DNA from: Thiocapsa marina 5811
Lineage (GTDB): Bacteria; Pseudomonadota; Gammaproteobacteria; Chromatiales; Chromatiaceae
Direction: 5' to 3'
NCBI RefSeq assembly: GCF_000223985.1
Contig: NZ_AFWV01000007.1
Location: 1 to 64,000, forward strand
Length of the DNA stretch: 64,000 bases
The translations under genes were made by a program, and so were the position numbers. The first letter of the stretch is position 1. Each line of letters starts with the position of its first letter. Shown one piece after another: positions 8,073 through 15,767 of the stretch. The notes beneath the pieces were generated by a model. That model did no database searches and was not told the DNA's origin. It saw only the letters and a program-made list of their open reading frames with translations.

Positions 8073-9185
8073 TCAGCGGGAGACACCGAGCACCTCCAGA
8101 TAGCGCTCGGCGCTGCGTTCCTGCGTGTATTCACAGACCGCGCAGCGCAGCGCATCGGGAGGCAGCGGGTGCTCCAGGGTGCGCTGCATGGCATCGGCGA
8201 GCGCATCGACATCCCCGACGGGCACCAGCGGCCCGTAGCGTCCGCCGTCCAGGAGCTCGAACGGACCGCTCGGGCAATCGGTCGAGACGACCGGGACGCC
8301 GAGCGCCATGGCCTCGGTCAGGACGTTCGGCGAGCCCTCCCATGCGGACGACAGCACGAAGAGACGGGCACGCGCGAGATAGGCATACGGATTGTCTTGA
8401 AAACCGAGCAGCGCGACGCGGTCGCTTAAACCGAGCTCGCTGATCATCGTCTCCAGCTTGGATCGGCCGCCGCCCTCGCCGAGGATCCCGAGCCTGTAGC
8501 CCGCCGCGCGCGGCAATCGGGCGAAGGCCCGGAGCAGGGTCGGAAAATCCTTTTGACGCTGCAGGCGTCCTGCGCCCAGGATGACAGGCGGCTCGCCCGG
8601 TGCAAGCCAGGGGTGCGGGCAGGGCTCGGCGGCAAGGCGGTTGAGTTCGGGCGTGATCACCGGATTGCGGATCACGCTGATCCGCGCGCTCGGCAGGCGG
8701 GCGATCCGGGCGGTGTCCTGCGCGACGCCCTCGGAGACGGCCACGATGTGATCGATCCGCGGGTAGAGCAGACGGATCGGGGTATAGCGCAGCCAGCGTT
8801 CGGCTCCGGACCTTTCGGCCATCGCCGCGGAGAGGTGTGTGCCGAGACGCATCACCAGGCGGGTCTGGGTGCCGGCCAGCGCGCGTGCCAGCACAGCAGC
8901 CCGGCCGGCGCGATCCTTTGCCGCCAGCAGGGCCGCGGGGCGACGACGCCGCAGATAGCGCGCGAGCGGCGGGGCGGCGAGCGCGCTGTGGCGCGTACCC
9001 AATTCAATTCGGTTGACCTCCGCCGGGAGCCGTGCCAAATGCGGGCCGGAGGCACGCATCAGGACCAGATCCACGGGCTGCCCCAGGTCGAGGACGCCGC
9101 GGATGAGGTTCACGAGCATGCGCTCGACCCCGCCGGCACCCGAGAAGGATGCGAAGACGGCGATGGGGGGCTTGGTGTTCGGCAT
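8073..9185 (-). CDS. glycosyltransferase, GT4 family
   Basis: A 370-residue GT-B fold glycosyltransferase. The N-terminal acceptor half begins with VFASFSGAGGVERMLVNLIR, including the GGVER loop. The C-terminal donor half contains GRLQRQKDFPTLLRAFARLP and the EX7E-type segment SSAWEGSPNVLTEAMALGVP, followed by VVSTDCPSGPFELL. It probably transfers a hexose from a nucleotide sugar to a glycan or lipid-linked acceptor at the cytoplasmic face of the membrane; donor and acceptor cannot be read from sequence. The ATG at 9185 is the canonical start; longer frames have no family similarity. It is not in a visible polysaccharide cluster. Confidence 0.88.
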   Translation of the reverse strand: MPNTKPPIAVFASFSGAGGVERMLVNLIRGVLDLGQPVDLVLMRASGPHLARLPAEVNRIELGTRHSALAAPPLARYLRRRRPAALLAAKDRAGRAAVLARALAGTQTRLVMRLGTHLSAAMAERSGAERWLRYTPIRLLYPRIDHIVAVSEGVAQDTARIARLPSARISVIRNPVITPELNRLAAEPCPHPWLAPGEPPVILGAGRLQRQKDFPTLLRAFARLPRAAGYRLGILGEGGGRSKLETMISELGLSDRVALLGFQDNPYAYLARARLFVLSSAWEGSPNVLTEAMALGVPVVSTDCPSGPFELLDGGRYGPLVPVGDVDALADAMQRTLEHPLPPDALRCAVCEYTQERSAERYLEVLGVSR

Positions 9186-9572
9186 GCAGGTCTCTTGCGC
9201 AGGATGATGTCGGCCCGTTCGGGCGCCGACCAAGTGGGCCGGAACGGGTTGATCGGGGGTGGCCTTTCGGTCGGGGTCGGGGCGCATGGTGAAAGAGGCA
9301 TTGTAGGGTGGAGGCCGGTAGGGTGGACAAGCGCAGCGCAGTCCACCAAAGCCGGCGCAGGACTCGGTGGACTGCGCTGCGCTTGTCCACCCTACGGCGC
9401 TTGTCCACCCTACGGCGCTTGTCCACCTTACGGCGCTTGTGCACCCTACGGGTCGGTCTGATGAATGACGCCGACTTCGCGCAAATCGGCACGGGGCCCC
9501 GGCGATCGTCGCCTTGCACGGGTGTTATAGTTTGGCGTCTGCACGAGCTTTGATCACAACGAGGACAGAATC
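9186..9572. other. intergenic region filled with palindromic and tandem repeats
   Basis: Between the glycosyltransferase (minus) and DJ-1 (plus) genes. It holds an inverted pair of GTCCACC-type palindromes and an 18-bp tandem array (listed separately). The promoter for the plus-strand run probably lies in the last 100 bp, but no clear -35/-10 pair could be called. Confidence 0.5.
9318..9450. repeat. paired palindrome plus 18-bp tandem array
   Basis: Two GTCCACC-type palindromes face each other (9318-9347 and 9366-9396), separated by 18 bp. The second runs into a tandem array of four copies of GCGCTTGTCCACCCTACG at 9379-9396, 9397-9414, 9415-9432 (one change) and 9433-9450 (one change). The array repeats only the 3' half of the palindrome. 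Confidence 0.9.
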
Positions 9573-10160
9573 ATGGCGGTGAAGAAGATCCTGATGCTGG
9601 TCGGCGATTATGTCGAGGACTACGAGGCGATGGTACCGCTTCAGATCCTGCAGATGGTGGGCCACAATGTCCGTACGGTCTGTCCGGACAAGAAGCCCGG
9701 GGACTGGGTGCGCACCGCGATCCACGATTTCGAAGGCGACCAAACCTACAGCGAGAAGCCGGGGCACCGCTTCGCGATCACTGCCGACTTCGACGCCGTC
9801 GATCCGGCCAAGTACGACGCGCTGGTCATCCCGGGAGGTCGCGCCCCGGAATATCTTCGCTTGGATCCGCGTGTGATCGAATTGGTCCGCCACTTCGCGG
9901 CCGGCGGCAAACCGATTGCCTCGATCTGTCACGGTCAACAGATTCTCGCCGCCGCCGGGATTCTCGAAGGCAAACGCTGCACAGCCTACCCGGCCGTTCG
10001 TCCCGAGGTGGAGCGTGCGGGCGGTACCTGGTGCGAGGTCAACGAGACCGTCTCCAACGCCTATACCGACGGAAATCTGGTGACCGCCCCGGCGTGGCCG
10101 GCCCATCCGGAGTGGATGCGCAAGTTCCTCGATGTGCTGGGCACCCGCATCGAGACCTGA
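9573..10160 (+). CDS. DJ-1/PfpI family protein
   Basis: A 195-residue cytoplasmic protein of the DJ-1/PfpI class I glutamine amidotransferase-like superfamily. The nucleophile elbow [13 protein letters not shown] carries the reactive Cys, and the upstream Glu-region [12 protein letters not shown] and GGRAPEYLR are present. Family members act as proteases, glyoxalase III or protein/nucleotide deglycases; which activity applies here cannot be told. The start is well placed after GAGGACAG. The stop overlaps the start of the following gamma-glutamylcyclotransferase-like gene (TGATG), which supports co-translation and a shared role in glutathione or carbonyl-stress chemistry (inference). Confidence 0.9.
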   Translation: MAVKKILMLVGDYVEDYEAMVPLQILQMVGHNVRTVCPDKKPGDWVRTAIHDFEGDQTYSEKPGHRFAITADFDAVDPAKYDALVIPGGRAPEYLRLDPRVIELVRHFAAGGKPIASICHGQQILAAAGILEGKRCTAYPAVRPEVERAGGTWCEVNETVSNAYTDGNLVTAPAWPAHPEWMRKFLDVLGTRIET

Positions 10161-10645
10161 TGAAACAGCGCGTCTTTGTTTACGGAACCCTGCTGCGTGG
10201 AGAGGTCAATCACCACCTGCTGGCGCCGGCGGAGTATCTCGGGGCGCACCGCACGGCGGCGTGCTTCTCGCTCTATCTCCTCCGGGCCTATCCGGGCGCG
10301 GTGCGTGGCGGAGGAACCGCGATCCACGGCGAGGTCTACGGTGTGGACCGCGCCGGTCTGCGCCGGCTCGATCGGCTCGAGGACTATCCCACGCTTTACG
10401 ACCGCCAGCTTCTGGCGACGCCCTACGGACGGGCCTGGATCTATCTCTTTCGCGGATCCGTGCGGGACCGTCCGCTGATCCCCGGGGGCGACTGGCGGAC
10501 CTTCGCGACGGATCCGGACTCCATCCGGGCCGCCGGCGTGCGTCGCGCGCGGGATCCGAAGACCCGCGGCCCCTTGATAGGCGCGACGAGCCGCGAGACG
10601 GTTGCGCGGTCGGGTGATTCGGAGCCGGTCTGCGCGTCCGTTTGA
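10160..10645 (+). CDS. gamma-glutamylcyclotransferase-like (AIG2/GGCT fold) protein
   Basis: A 161-residue protein with the family-defining N-terminal loop VFVYGTLLRGEVNHHLL, the IHGEVYGV strand and the RLDRLEDYP segment, whose Glu is the usual catalytic acid. GGCT-fold enzymes cleave gamma-glutamyl-amine bonds, releasing 5-oxoproline. The substrate here is unknown. The ATG shares its A with the stop of the DJ-1 gene. The C-terminal ~35 residues, rich in Arg and Thr, are not conserved and look disordered. The neighbouring genes are DJ-1/PfpI and OsmC, two families linked to carbonyl and peroxide stress. Confidence 0.87.
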   Translation: MKQRVFVYGTLLRGEVNHHLLAPAEYLGAHRTAACFSLYLLRAYPGAVRGGGTAIHGEVYGVDRAGLRRLDRLEDYPTLYDRQLLATPYGRAWIYLFRGSVRDRPLIPGGDWRTFATDPDSIRAAGVRRARDPKTRGPLIGATSRETVARSGDSEPVCASV

Positions 10646-10703
10646 ATTCAGAGCCCCGGGAAGGGTTCGAAAATCAGTCATACAACTCGTTGGAGCAAGC
10701 CCG

Positions 10704-11165
10704 ATGTCCGAAGAAGGCCGTTTCAAGATCCATCTCGAGCAGCAGGAAGGCTTTCAGATCAATGTCGCCTTTGACTGGAAGCGCGCCGCGGATCTGCTCA
10801 TGGACGAGCCGCCCCCGTTGGGCGAGCAAAAGGGACCGAACGCCTCGCGTCTGCTTGCAGCCGCGGCGGCCAACTGTCTGAGCGCGAGTCTGCTCTATTG
10901 CGTCTTCAAGGAGGAGCCGCCGGATAACTGTTTGCGTGCCGAGGCGGTCTGCGTGATGGTCCGCAACGAAAAGAAGCGGCTGCGCGTCGGTCGAATGGAG
11001 ATCACCTTGATCCTCGCGGAGGCCGTGACCGCCTCCCCGCGATTCGCGCGTTGCAAGGATCTCTTCGAGGACTTCTGCGTGGTCTCGGCCAGCATCCGCC
11101 AGGGTATCCCGATGCGCGTGACACTTCGGGACGAAGCGGGCAACGTCCTGCACGAGACGGAATAG
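10704..11165 (+). CDS. OsmC/Ohr family protein
   Basis: A 153-residue OsmC-superfamily protein. The first redox Cys sits in NASRLLAAAAANCLSASLLY and the second in LFEDFCVVSASIRQGIP, the expected two-cysteine arrangement of thiol peroxidases that reduce organic hydroperoxides. The domain is otherwise short and of the YhfA/RedW-like subgroup rather than clear Ohr. The ATG at 10704 gives the usual N-terminal beta hairpin; the longer upstream frame is unrelated. It sits 58 bp after the GGCT-like gene and 7 bp before the SLOG gene, so it may share their transcript. Confidence 0.85.
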   Translation: MSEEGRFKIHLEQQEGFQINVAFDWKRAADLLMDEPPPLGEQKGPNASRLLAAAAANCLSASLLYCVFKEEPPDNCLRAEAVCVMVRNEKKRLRVGRMEITLILAEAVTASPRFARCKDLFEDFCVVSASIRQGIPMRVTLRDEAGNVLHETE

Positions 11166-11172
11166 GGTTCCG

Positions 11173-11928
11173 TTGGACGCGACGAGCAACGCCGCCGGTC
11201 TCGCGCCTTTGGTGTGGATCTCGCATCCGCATGGACGCCCCGAGCCGGGCGAGCTCGACGCCGCCCTGGCTGCCGTGGGCTTGAGTGACCCGATGCCCGT
11301 TCTGGTCTTGGTCGGCGGTGCCGCGAATCTGTCCGAGGGTGTGGCGCCCGCGCTGCTGAGACTCTTCGAGCTGCTGGCGCCGCAGCTCGACGCGCTCGGC
11401 GCCGCCGTCATCGACGGGGGCACCGCGTTCGGCGTCATGGCGCTGATGGGACGGGCGCGCCGCTGCACCGGTGCGCGTTTCCCGCTGATCGGGATCGCGC
11501 CGCAAGGTGCCGTGACGATCGACACGGGCGAGCCGAATCCGCTCGCCCGCGAGGACGGCAGGGTGCGGCTGGATCCCGAGCACACCCATTTCATGTTGGT
11601 GCCGGGCGAGGGTTGGGGCGACGAGTCGCCTTGGCTCAGCGCGGTGGCCGACCGTCTTGCCCGCGGGCGCGGGACGTTGATGCTGGTCGCGGCCGGCGGG
11701 GCCATCACCCGTCTGGATGTGGCGCACCGCCTGCTTACGGGCGGCCGCGTCCTGGTGCTCGCCGGCAGCGGCGGCACGGCGGACCGTTTTGCCGACTGGC
11801 GTCGCGATGGCCGTAGCCTTCCCGATGTCGATCTCGCAGAGGCCGGGCGCGGCCTGCTCGAGGTGTTGGACTTGGCGGATGCGCAAGAGACGCTGCCCGC
11901 GTTGGTCGAGCAGTCCCTCGCACGCTGA
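11173..11928 (+). CDS. SLOG-superfamily (LSDAT/TRPM-like) nucleotide-sensing protein
   Basis: A 251-residue soluble protein with the Rossmann-like features of the SLOG superfamily in its LSDAT (TRPM-like) form. Visible landmarks are PVLVLVGGAANLSEG (about residues 42-56), GAAVIDGGTAFGVMALMGRA (about 76-95), FPLIGIAPQGAV, and the late strand-loops LMLVAAGGAITRLDVAH and RVLVLAGSGGTADRFADW. SLOG domains are thought to bind or process nucleotide-derived signals; the TRPM version binds ADP-ribose-type ligands (known family property). The start is a TTG at 11173 after AGGG; a GTG at 11212 is an alternative. It is two bases ahead of the RyR-domain gene, so the two products probably work together. 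Confidence 0.72.
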   Translation: MDATSNAAGLAPLVWISHPHGRPEPGELDAALAAVGLSDPMPVLVLVGGAANLSEGVAPALLRLFELLAPQLDALGAAVIDGGTAFGVMALMGRARRCTGARFPLIGIAPQGAVTIDTGEPNPLAREDGRVRLDPEHTHFMLVPGEGWGDESPWLSAVADRLARGRGTLMLVAAGGAITRLDVAHRLLTGGRVLVLAGSGGTADRFADWRRDGRSLPDVDLAEAGRGLLEVLDLADAQETLPALVEQSLAR

Positions 11929-11930
11929 GG

Positions 11931-13769
11931 ATGCGTGACGGGATGCCTTTTGCCTTCGGCGCGCTTTCCATCTTGGTCTGCGGCCCCGGGGCGCTCGCGG
12001 ATCTGGTCGTCGAGGGCCTGCGCCTGGAGGGCCGCAAGGCCCTGCGGATCGATGCACAGCGCTTGGAGACCCTCGATCCGAAACGGATTCGAACCCTCAT
12101 CCTGGCCGATCCCCCCGACGCGTCGGCGCTGGTCGAAGCCATCGCGGCCCGTGTCGAGCCGTGCGGACGGCCGAGGCGGCGAGCGACCCAACGCCTGATC
12201 CTCATGCACGGGCAGGATCCGCCACCGCCGCTTCCCGTCCCGGACCCGAACGGTTCCCTGCGGCTGGAGACCTTCGCGATCCGCGATCGCGCCGCACGCG
12301 CCCTGCTGAACCGCTGGCCGTTGCACATTGGCATGGACCCGGGCTTCGGCCAGCGCCCTCATCTGCTCATCGCCGGCTTTGCCGATCCGGCTCAGGCGAT
12401 CCTGGTGCATGCCCTGCGCCTGATCCAGTACGGGACCGGCCGGCCGCGCATCAGTGTCGTCTGCGCGGACAGCGATGCGGTCGGGGCCGCGTTCCTGGGC
12501 GCATTTCCGCAGGCACCCGAGGTCGCGGACATCCGATTCGGCCCGATCGAGGACACCCCGAGCCTGCTGCGCGAGGCATGTTCGAAGGAGACACACGCAT
12601 CCAGCGTAACGCCGACCGATGCCGTGCCCGTCACACTTGCCGTTGTTTGTCTCCCGGACGCGGCCGGGGAGGGTGTCGATGCCGTTCGGCAGCTCGTGCG
12701 CGACATCGCAGACATCCAGGGTGCTTCGCCCCCGATCCTGTTCGAGATCGGTCTGCCGCTCGATGTCGGGACTGCAACGGCAAGGGGTCGGATCGAGGAT
12801 TGGGACGGCCAGGTCATCCCGGTCTCCTATCTCCGCGAGGCCTGCCGCCCGGCGGTGTTGCTCGACGGTCGCGGCGACGAGGTCGCTCGAACCATTCACG
12901 ATCACTATCGCGACAGCATCGCCGCGCAAGGCCGCGATCCGGATGGCGAGCCCGCGGGTCAGCCCTGGGAGCTGCTGGCGACCTCCTATCGCCAGGCCAA
13001 TCGTCACCAGGCCGATCATGTCTGGGCCAAGCTGGCCGTGACCGACGCCCGGGCGGTGCCCGAGGAGATGGTCGACTCCTTCGTCCTGACGCCCTTGGAG
13101 GTCGAGCGACTCGCCGTCATCGAGCATGAGCGCTGGGCGGCGGATCGTCATCTCGACGGCTGGAGCTACGCACCCGTGCGCGACAACCGGCTCAAGCACC
13201 ACCCCCAGCTCATCCCCTACGCCGATCTGTCCGAGCCGATGAAGGACCTGGATCGTTTCGCCGTGCGCGGTTTGCCGACCCTGCTCGCGCGTCAGGGACT
13301 CGGGATCCTGCGCTTGCTCATCGTCGGTATCCCGCAGCCCGCCGTGGGCTGTCCGGGCGGCATGCGGTTGCGGCGGCTCGCCGACCAGGCGCTGGACCGA
13401 CTGGTCGCGCGTTACCCGGATCGCGCCCTCGTCCTGGCCTCGACCCTGATCGATCGGCGCTCGCGCGAGCTGGTGCGCGAAGCGATGGATCGCGAGCAGG
13501 GCGTAGGGCTCTTTCTGCTGCTTCCGCGCCCATTGGGGCATGTCCTCGCCGAGATGCCTGATCCTGACGACCGACGCGATTTCTTGACGCTCGCGGCGCG
13601 GGCCGAACGCAGGATCGGCCTGAAGGGCGAGACCGAGCTGACGACCTGGCTCGCGGAACGTGCGGATATCAGTCTGATCCTCGGCGATCGGATCCCGGCA
13701 GGCGCCGTCGAGAAGCGGGTTCGACTGGATCCGGCGGGGGCGGGTCTCGACTGGAATTTCGAGTATTGA
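11931..13769 (+). CDS. RyR-domain protein with tandem Rossmann (TrkA-N-like) and C-terminal SLOG-like regions
   Basis: A 612-residue soluble protein. Two Rossmann-like segments are seen at about residues 11-75 (SILVCGPGALADLVVEGLRL) and 143-300 (HLLIAGFADPAQAILVHALR, ISVVCADSD). A ryanodine-receptor (RyR) domain follows at about 395-445: IEHERWAADRHLDGWSYAP, then LKHHPQLIPYADLSEPMKD. The C-terminal region, about 459-600, has IVGIPQP..GGMRLR and VGLFLLLPRPLGH and looks like another nucleotide-binding SLOG-like fold. No membrane segment is evident. RyR domains in bacteria are rare and usually of unknown role. The start codon lies 2 bp after the SLOG gene stop. The glycine pattern of the first Rossmann segment is degenerate. 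Confidence 0.75.
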   Translation: MRDGMPFAFGALSILVCGPGALADLVVEGLRLEGRKALRIDAQRLETLDPKRIRTLILADPPDASALVEAIAARVEPCGRPRRRATQRLILMHGQDPPPPLPVPDPNGSLRLETFAIRDRAARALLNRWPLHIGMDPGFGQRPHLLIAGFADPAQAILVHALRLIQYGTGRPRISVVCADSDAVGAAFLGAFPQAPEVADIRFGPIEDTPSLLREACSKETHASSVTPTDAVPVTLAVVCLPDAAGEGVDAVRQLVRDIADIQGASPPILFEIGLPLDVGTATARGRIEDWDGQVIPVSYLREACRPAVLLDGRGDEVARTIHDHYRDSIAAQGRDPDGEPAGQPWELLATSYRQANRHQADHVWAKLAVTDARAVPEEMVDSFVLTPLEVERLAVIEHERWAADRHLDGWSYAPVRDNRLKHHPQLIPYADLSEPMKDLDRFAVRGLPTLLARQGLGILRLLIVGIPQPAVGCPGGMRLRRLADQALDRLVARYPDRALVLASTLIDRRSRELVREAMDREQGVGLFLLLPRPLGHVLAEMPDPDDRRDFLTLAARAERRIGLKGETELTTWLAERADISLILGDRIPAGAVEKRVRLDPAGAGLDWNFEY

Positions 13770-14171
13770 CGGATCGACGGCCTCCCGGTGTGTCCGTGCG
13801 GCCGCACCGGAATTGGGCGTCGATGGCTCGGAATGCGCCCGTGCTGTGCAAAAGCCGGGGCTGGATGGACGCTCGCCGGGATGCCGGTGACTTAAATGCG
13901 CCGCCGCAGCGGTAAGCGACCGTTCGAAAACAACCTCCGTCGATGCGCTCTTGCCGTCCCTGGTCATCACCCGCCGATGGGCGGAAGTGCGTCCAAACAA
14001 GGCAGTCGACTCTCCCCCTCCCCTTGCGGGAGGGGGCCGGGGGGAGGGGGCAGGCAGGCTACCGGCAGCGTGACTTGCCGTCGCTGGTACATGATTTGCG
14101 TATCGGTACAGGAGGAGAACCTGCGGATGCGTCTTTCGCCCCGCAGATCACGCGACAATTCGGCGAATAGG
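13770..14171. other. intergenic region upstream of guanidine riboswitch
   Basis: No gene is supported. It contains a GC-rich self-complementary block around 14013-14052 (CTCCCCCTCCCC...GGGAGGGGG), a common genome-dispersed sequence that could also act as a weak terminator for the RyR gene. A sigma-54-like promoter follows at 14085. Short open frames here are Arg/Pro-rich and unconvincing. Confidence 0.5.
14085..14099 (+). promoter_or_regulatory. candidate sigma-54 (-24/-12) promoter
   Basis: TGGTACATGATTTGC matches the RpoN consensus TGGYAYRNNNNTTGC at every fixed position, with GG and GC at the required spacing. The predicted start would be near 14111, about 60 bp before the riboswitch. This would place the guanidine operon under nitrogen (NtrC-type) control. 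No NtrC site was identified. Confidence 0.55.
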
Positions 14172-14339
14172 TGGCTAGGGTTCCGATCCGCTGACCGCGG
14201 GTGTCTGGTCCGAGAGCTGCCGACCTGATCCGCCGATCCGTCCGAACACCTTCCCGAGCCGGCTCGATCCGGTCTTCGAACAGGTTCAGGACGCATCGAC
14301 CGGGGCAGGTTACACGGCGGGATAAAAGCCCGGGAGATC
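14172..14339 (+). promoter_or_regulatory. guanidine-I (ykkC) riboswitch aptamer
   Basis: The conserved blocks of the ykkC class I RNA are present in order: CTAGGGTTCCG (14175), CTGGTCCGAGAGCTGCCGAC (about 14205), and ACACGGCGGGATAAAAGCCC followed by GGGAGA (to 14337). A longer variable stem lies between the second and third blocks. This RNA binds free guanidinium and turns on export or degradation genes (established). Its place directly ahead of guanidine transport and carboxylation genes fits. The RNA ends about 60 bases before the first start codon, leaving room for an expression platform. Confidence 0.93.
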
Positions 14340-14390
14340 ACCTGCATGCAGGTTCTCCCGCGTTCCGTTTCGTAACCTGACCTCGGGAGA
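14331..14390 (+). promoter_or_regulatory. putative riboswitch expression platform
   Basis: TCTCCCG at 14354-14360 can pair with CGGGAGA at 14331-14337, the conserved 3' end of the aptamer, enclosing an inner CCTG/CAGG stem. It can equally pair with a second CGGGAGA at 14384-14390, which contains the ribosome binding site of the first gene. The three mutually exclusive 7-base segments suggest a translational switch. No strong U-tract is present, so a classic terminator is less likely. Confidence 0.55.
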
Positions 14391-14397
14391 GCCTGCC

Positions 14398-15489
14398 ATG
14401 ATCTTCACCCCGTCAAACCGTCTCAAGAGCCGCGTCGGCCGCGTCCTCGTGCCGGCCGTCCTCCTGCTCGCGGCCTTGTCCATCTCCGGCAACGCGCTGG
14501 CCAAGGATCAGTTCCGCATCGCCTGGAGCATCTATGTCGGCTGGATGCCCTGGGACTATGCCGCCCAGTCCGGCATCGTGAAGAAATGGGCGGACAAGTA
14601 CGGCATCGAGATCGAGGTCGTGCAGATCAACGACTATGTCGAGTCGATCAACCAATACACCGCCGGGGCCTTCGACGGCTGCGTGATGACCAACATGGAC
14701 GCGCTGACCATACCGGCGGCGGGCGGCGTGGACTCCACGGCGCTCATCGTCGGCGACTTCTCCAACGGCAACGACGCCGTGATCCTCCGCGACGAGACCG
14801 AGCTCGCCGAGATCGCCGACCAGAAGGTCAACCTGGTCGAGCTCTCCGTCTCGCATTATCTCTTGGCACGCGCGCTGGCGAGTGTGGGACTGACCGAGCG
14901 CGCCGTCACCGTCGTCAACACTTCCGATGCCGATATGGTCTCGGCCTTCGCCTCCGGCGGCCCCACCGCCGTCGTCACCTGGAACCCCCTGGTTTCCGAG
15001 ATCCTGGCCATGCCGAACACCGCCAAGGTGTTCGACTCGAGCCAAATCCCCGGCGAGATCATCGACCTCATGGTCGTCAACACCGAGACCCTCGAAGCCA
15101 ACCCGGCGCTCGGCAAGGCACTGGTCGGCGCTTGGTACGAGACCATGTCGATCATGTCCAAGGACGACGAGGCCGGCCGCGCCGCGCGCACCGCGATGGG
15201 CAAGGCATCCGGTACGGATCTGGCCGGCTACGACGCCCAGCTCGCCAGCACCAAGATGTTCTTCGAGCCGGCCGAGGCCGTCGCCTTCGCCAAGAGCGAG
15301 CAGCTGCCGCTCACCATGGAGGAAGTGGCGAGCTTCTCCTTCGACCACGGCCTGCTCGGCGAGGGTGCGCCGAATCCGGGTTTCATCGGCGTCGCCTTCC
15401 CGGGCGAACGCTACTTCGGCGACCCCGGCAATCTCAAGCTGCGTTTCGATGCGGGATTCATGCAGATGGCGGCGGACGGGGCGCTGTGA
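14398..15489 (+). CDS. guanidine/urea-type ABC transporter substrate-binding protein
   Basis: A 363-residue periplasmic binding protein of the NitT/TauT/SsuA-like class, often annotated as putative urea ABC transporter. The signal peptide covers residues 1-35 (VPAVLLLAALSISGNALA|KD). The mature part starts with FRIAWSIYVGWMPWDYAAQS, the usual ligand-pocket strand of the class, and continues with DGCVMTNMDAL and PTAVVTWNPLVSE. Its gene is first in an operon with permease, ATPase, carboxyguanidine deiminase, carboxylase and allophanate hydrolase, so guanidine is the most likely ligand. Translation starts after GGGAGAG, the site proposed to be controlled by the upstream riboswitch. Confidence 0.88.
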   Translation: MIFTPSNRLKSRVGRVLVPAVLLLAALSISGNALAKDQFRIAWSIYVGWMPWDYAAQSGIVKKWADKYGIEIEVVQINDYVESINQYTAGAFDGCVMTNMDALTIPAAGGVDSTALIVGDFSNGNDAVILRDETELAEIADQKVNLVELSVSHYLLARALASVGLTERAVTVVNTSDADMVSAFASGGPTAVVTWNPLVSEILAMPNTAKVFDSSQIPGEIIDLMVVNTETLEANPALGKALVGAWYETMSIMSKDDEAGRAARTAMGKASGTDLAGYDAQLASTKMFFEPAEAVAFAKSEQLPLTMEEVASFSFDHGLLGEGAPNPGFIGVAFPGERYFGDPGNLKLRFDAGFMQMAADGAL

Positions 15490-15524
15490 GCTGAGAGCCT
15501 CCAGCAATCAGCCGTTCGGCGGTC

Positions 15525-15593
15525 GGTTGTGCCGAGCCGTGCGAGGCACAACCAAGCGTCGGCGCAAGTTGCGCTTCCTATCGTCAGCGCAAC
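15525..15593 (+). repeat. paired palindrome, CACAACC/GCGCAAC type
   Basis: Two adjacent hairpins: GGTTGTGCC (15525-15533) with GGCACAACC (15545-15553), then GTTGCGCT (15568-15575) with AGCGCAAC (15586-15593), the latter followed by CTACG. A closely related pair lies at 24773-24840, where the second stem is GTTGTGCT/AGCACAAC. The element sits inside the guanidine operon, between binding protein and permease genes. Confidence 0.85.
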
Positions 15594-15626
15594 CTACGGG
15601 TGCTGTAAATCGGGTGAACAAGCGCG

Positions 15627-15723
15627 GTAGGGTGGACAAGCGTCGTAGGGTGGACAAGCGCAGCGCAGTCCACCAGCGCCGGCGCCGATTTCGGTGGACT
15701 TCGCTCTCGCTCGTCCACCCTAC
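15627..15723 (+). repeat. paired palindrome, GTCCACC type
   Basis: A partial unit GTAGGGTGGACAAGCGTC (15627-15644) precedes a full GTCCACC-type palindrome (15645-15674). An opposing, diverged copy lies at 15693-15723 (GGTGGAC...GTCCACC with a CTTCGCTCTCGCTC-like loop). Together with the element at 15525 it fills most of the 278-bp gap between two operon genes. Confidence 0.88.
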
Positions 15724-15767
15724 CAACTGATTGCCGACAGCGCATCGCCCCCAACCCAGGACCACCG

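Noticed and set aside
10674-14000. Minus-strand open frame of about 1100 codons opposite the OsmC/SLOG/RyR genes
   Set aside because: The plus-strand genes have recognisable domains and coupling. The minus frame is low-complexity Arg/Gly/Asp-rich sequence.
14013-14052. GC-rich inverted block as a dedicated terminator or CRISPR-like unit
   Set aside because: This CTCCCC...GGGAGG sequence is a common dispersed element in many high-GC genomes, and it lacks a T-run and repeats.
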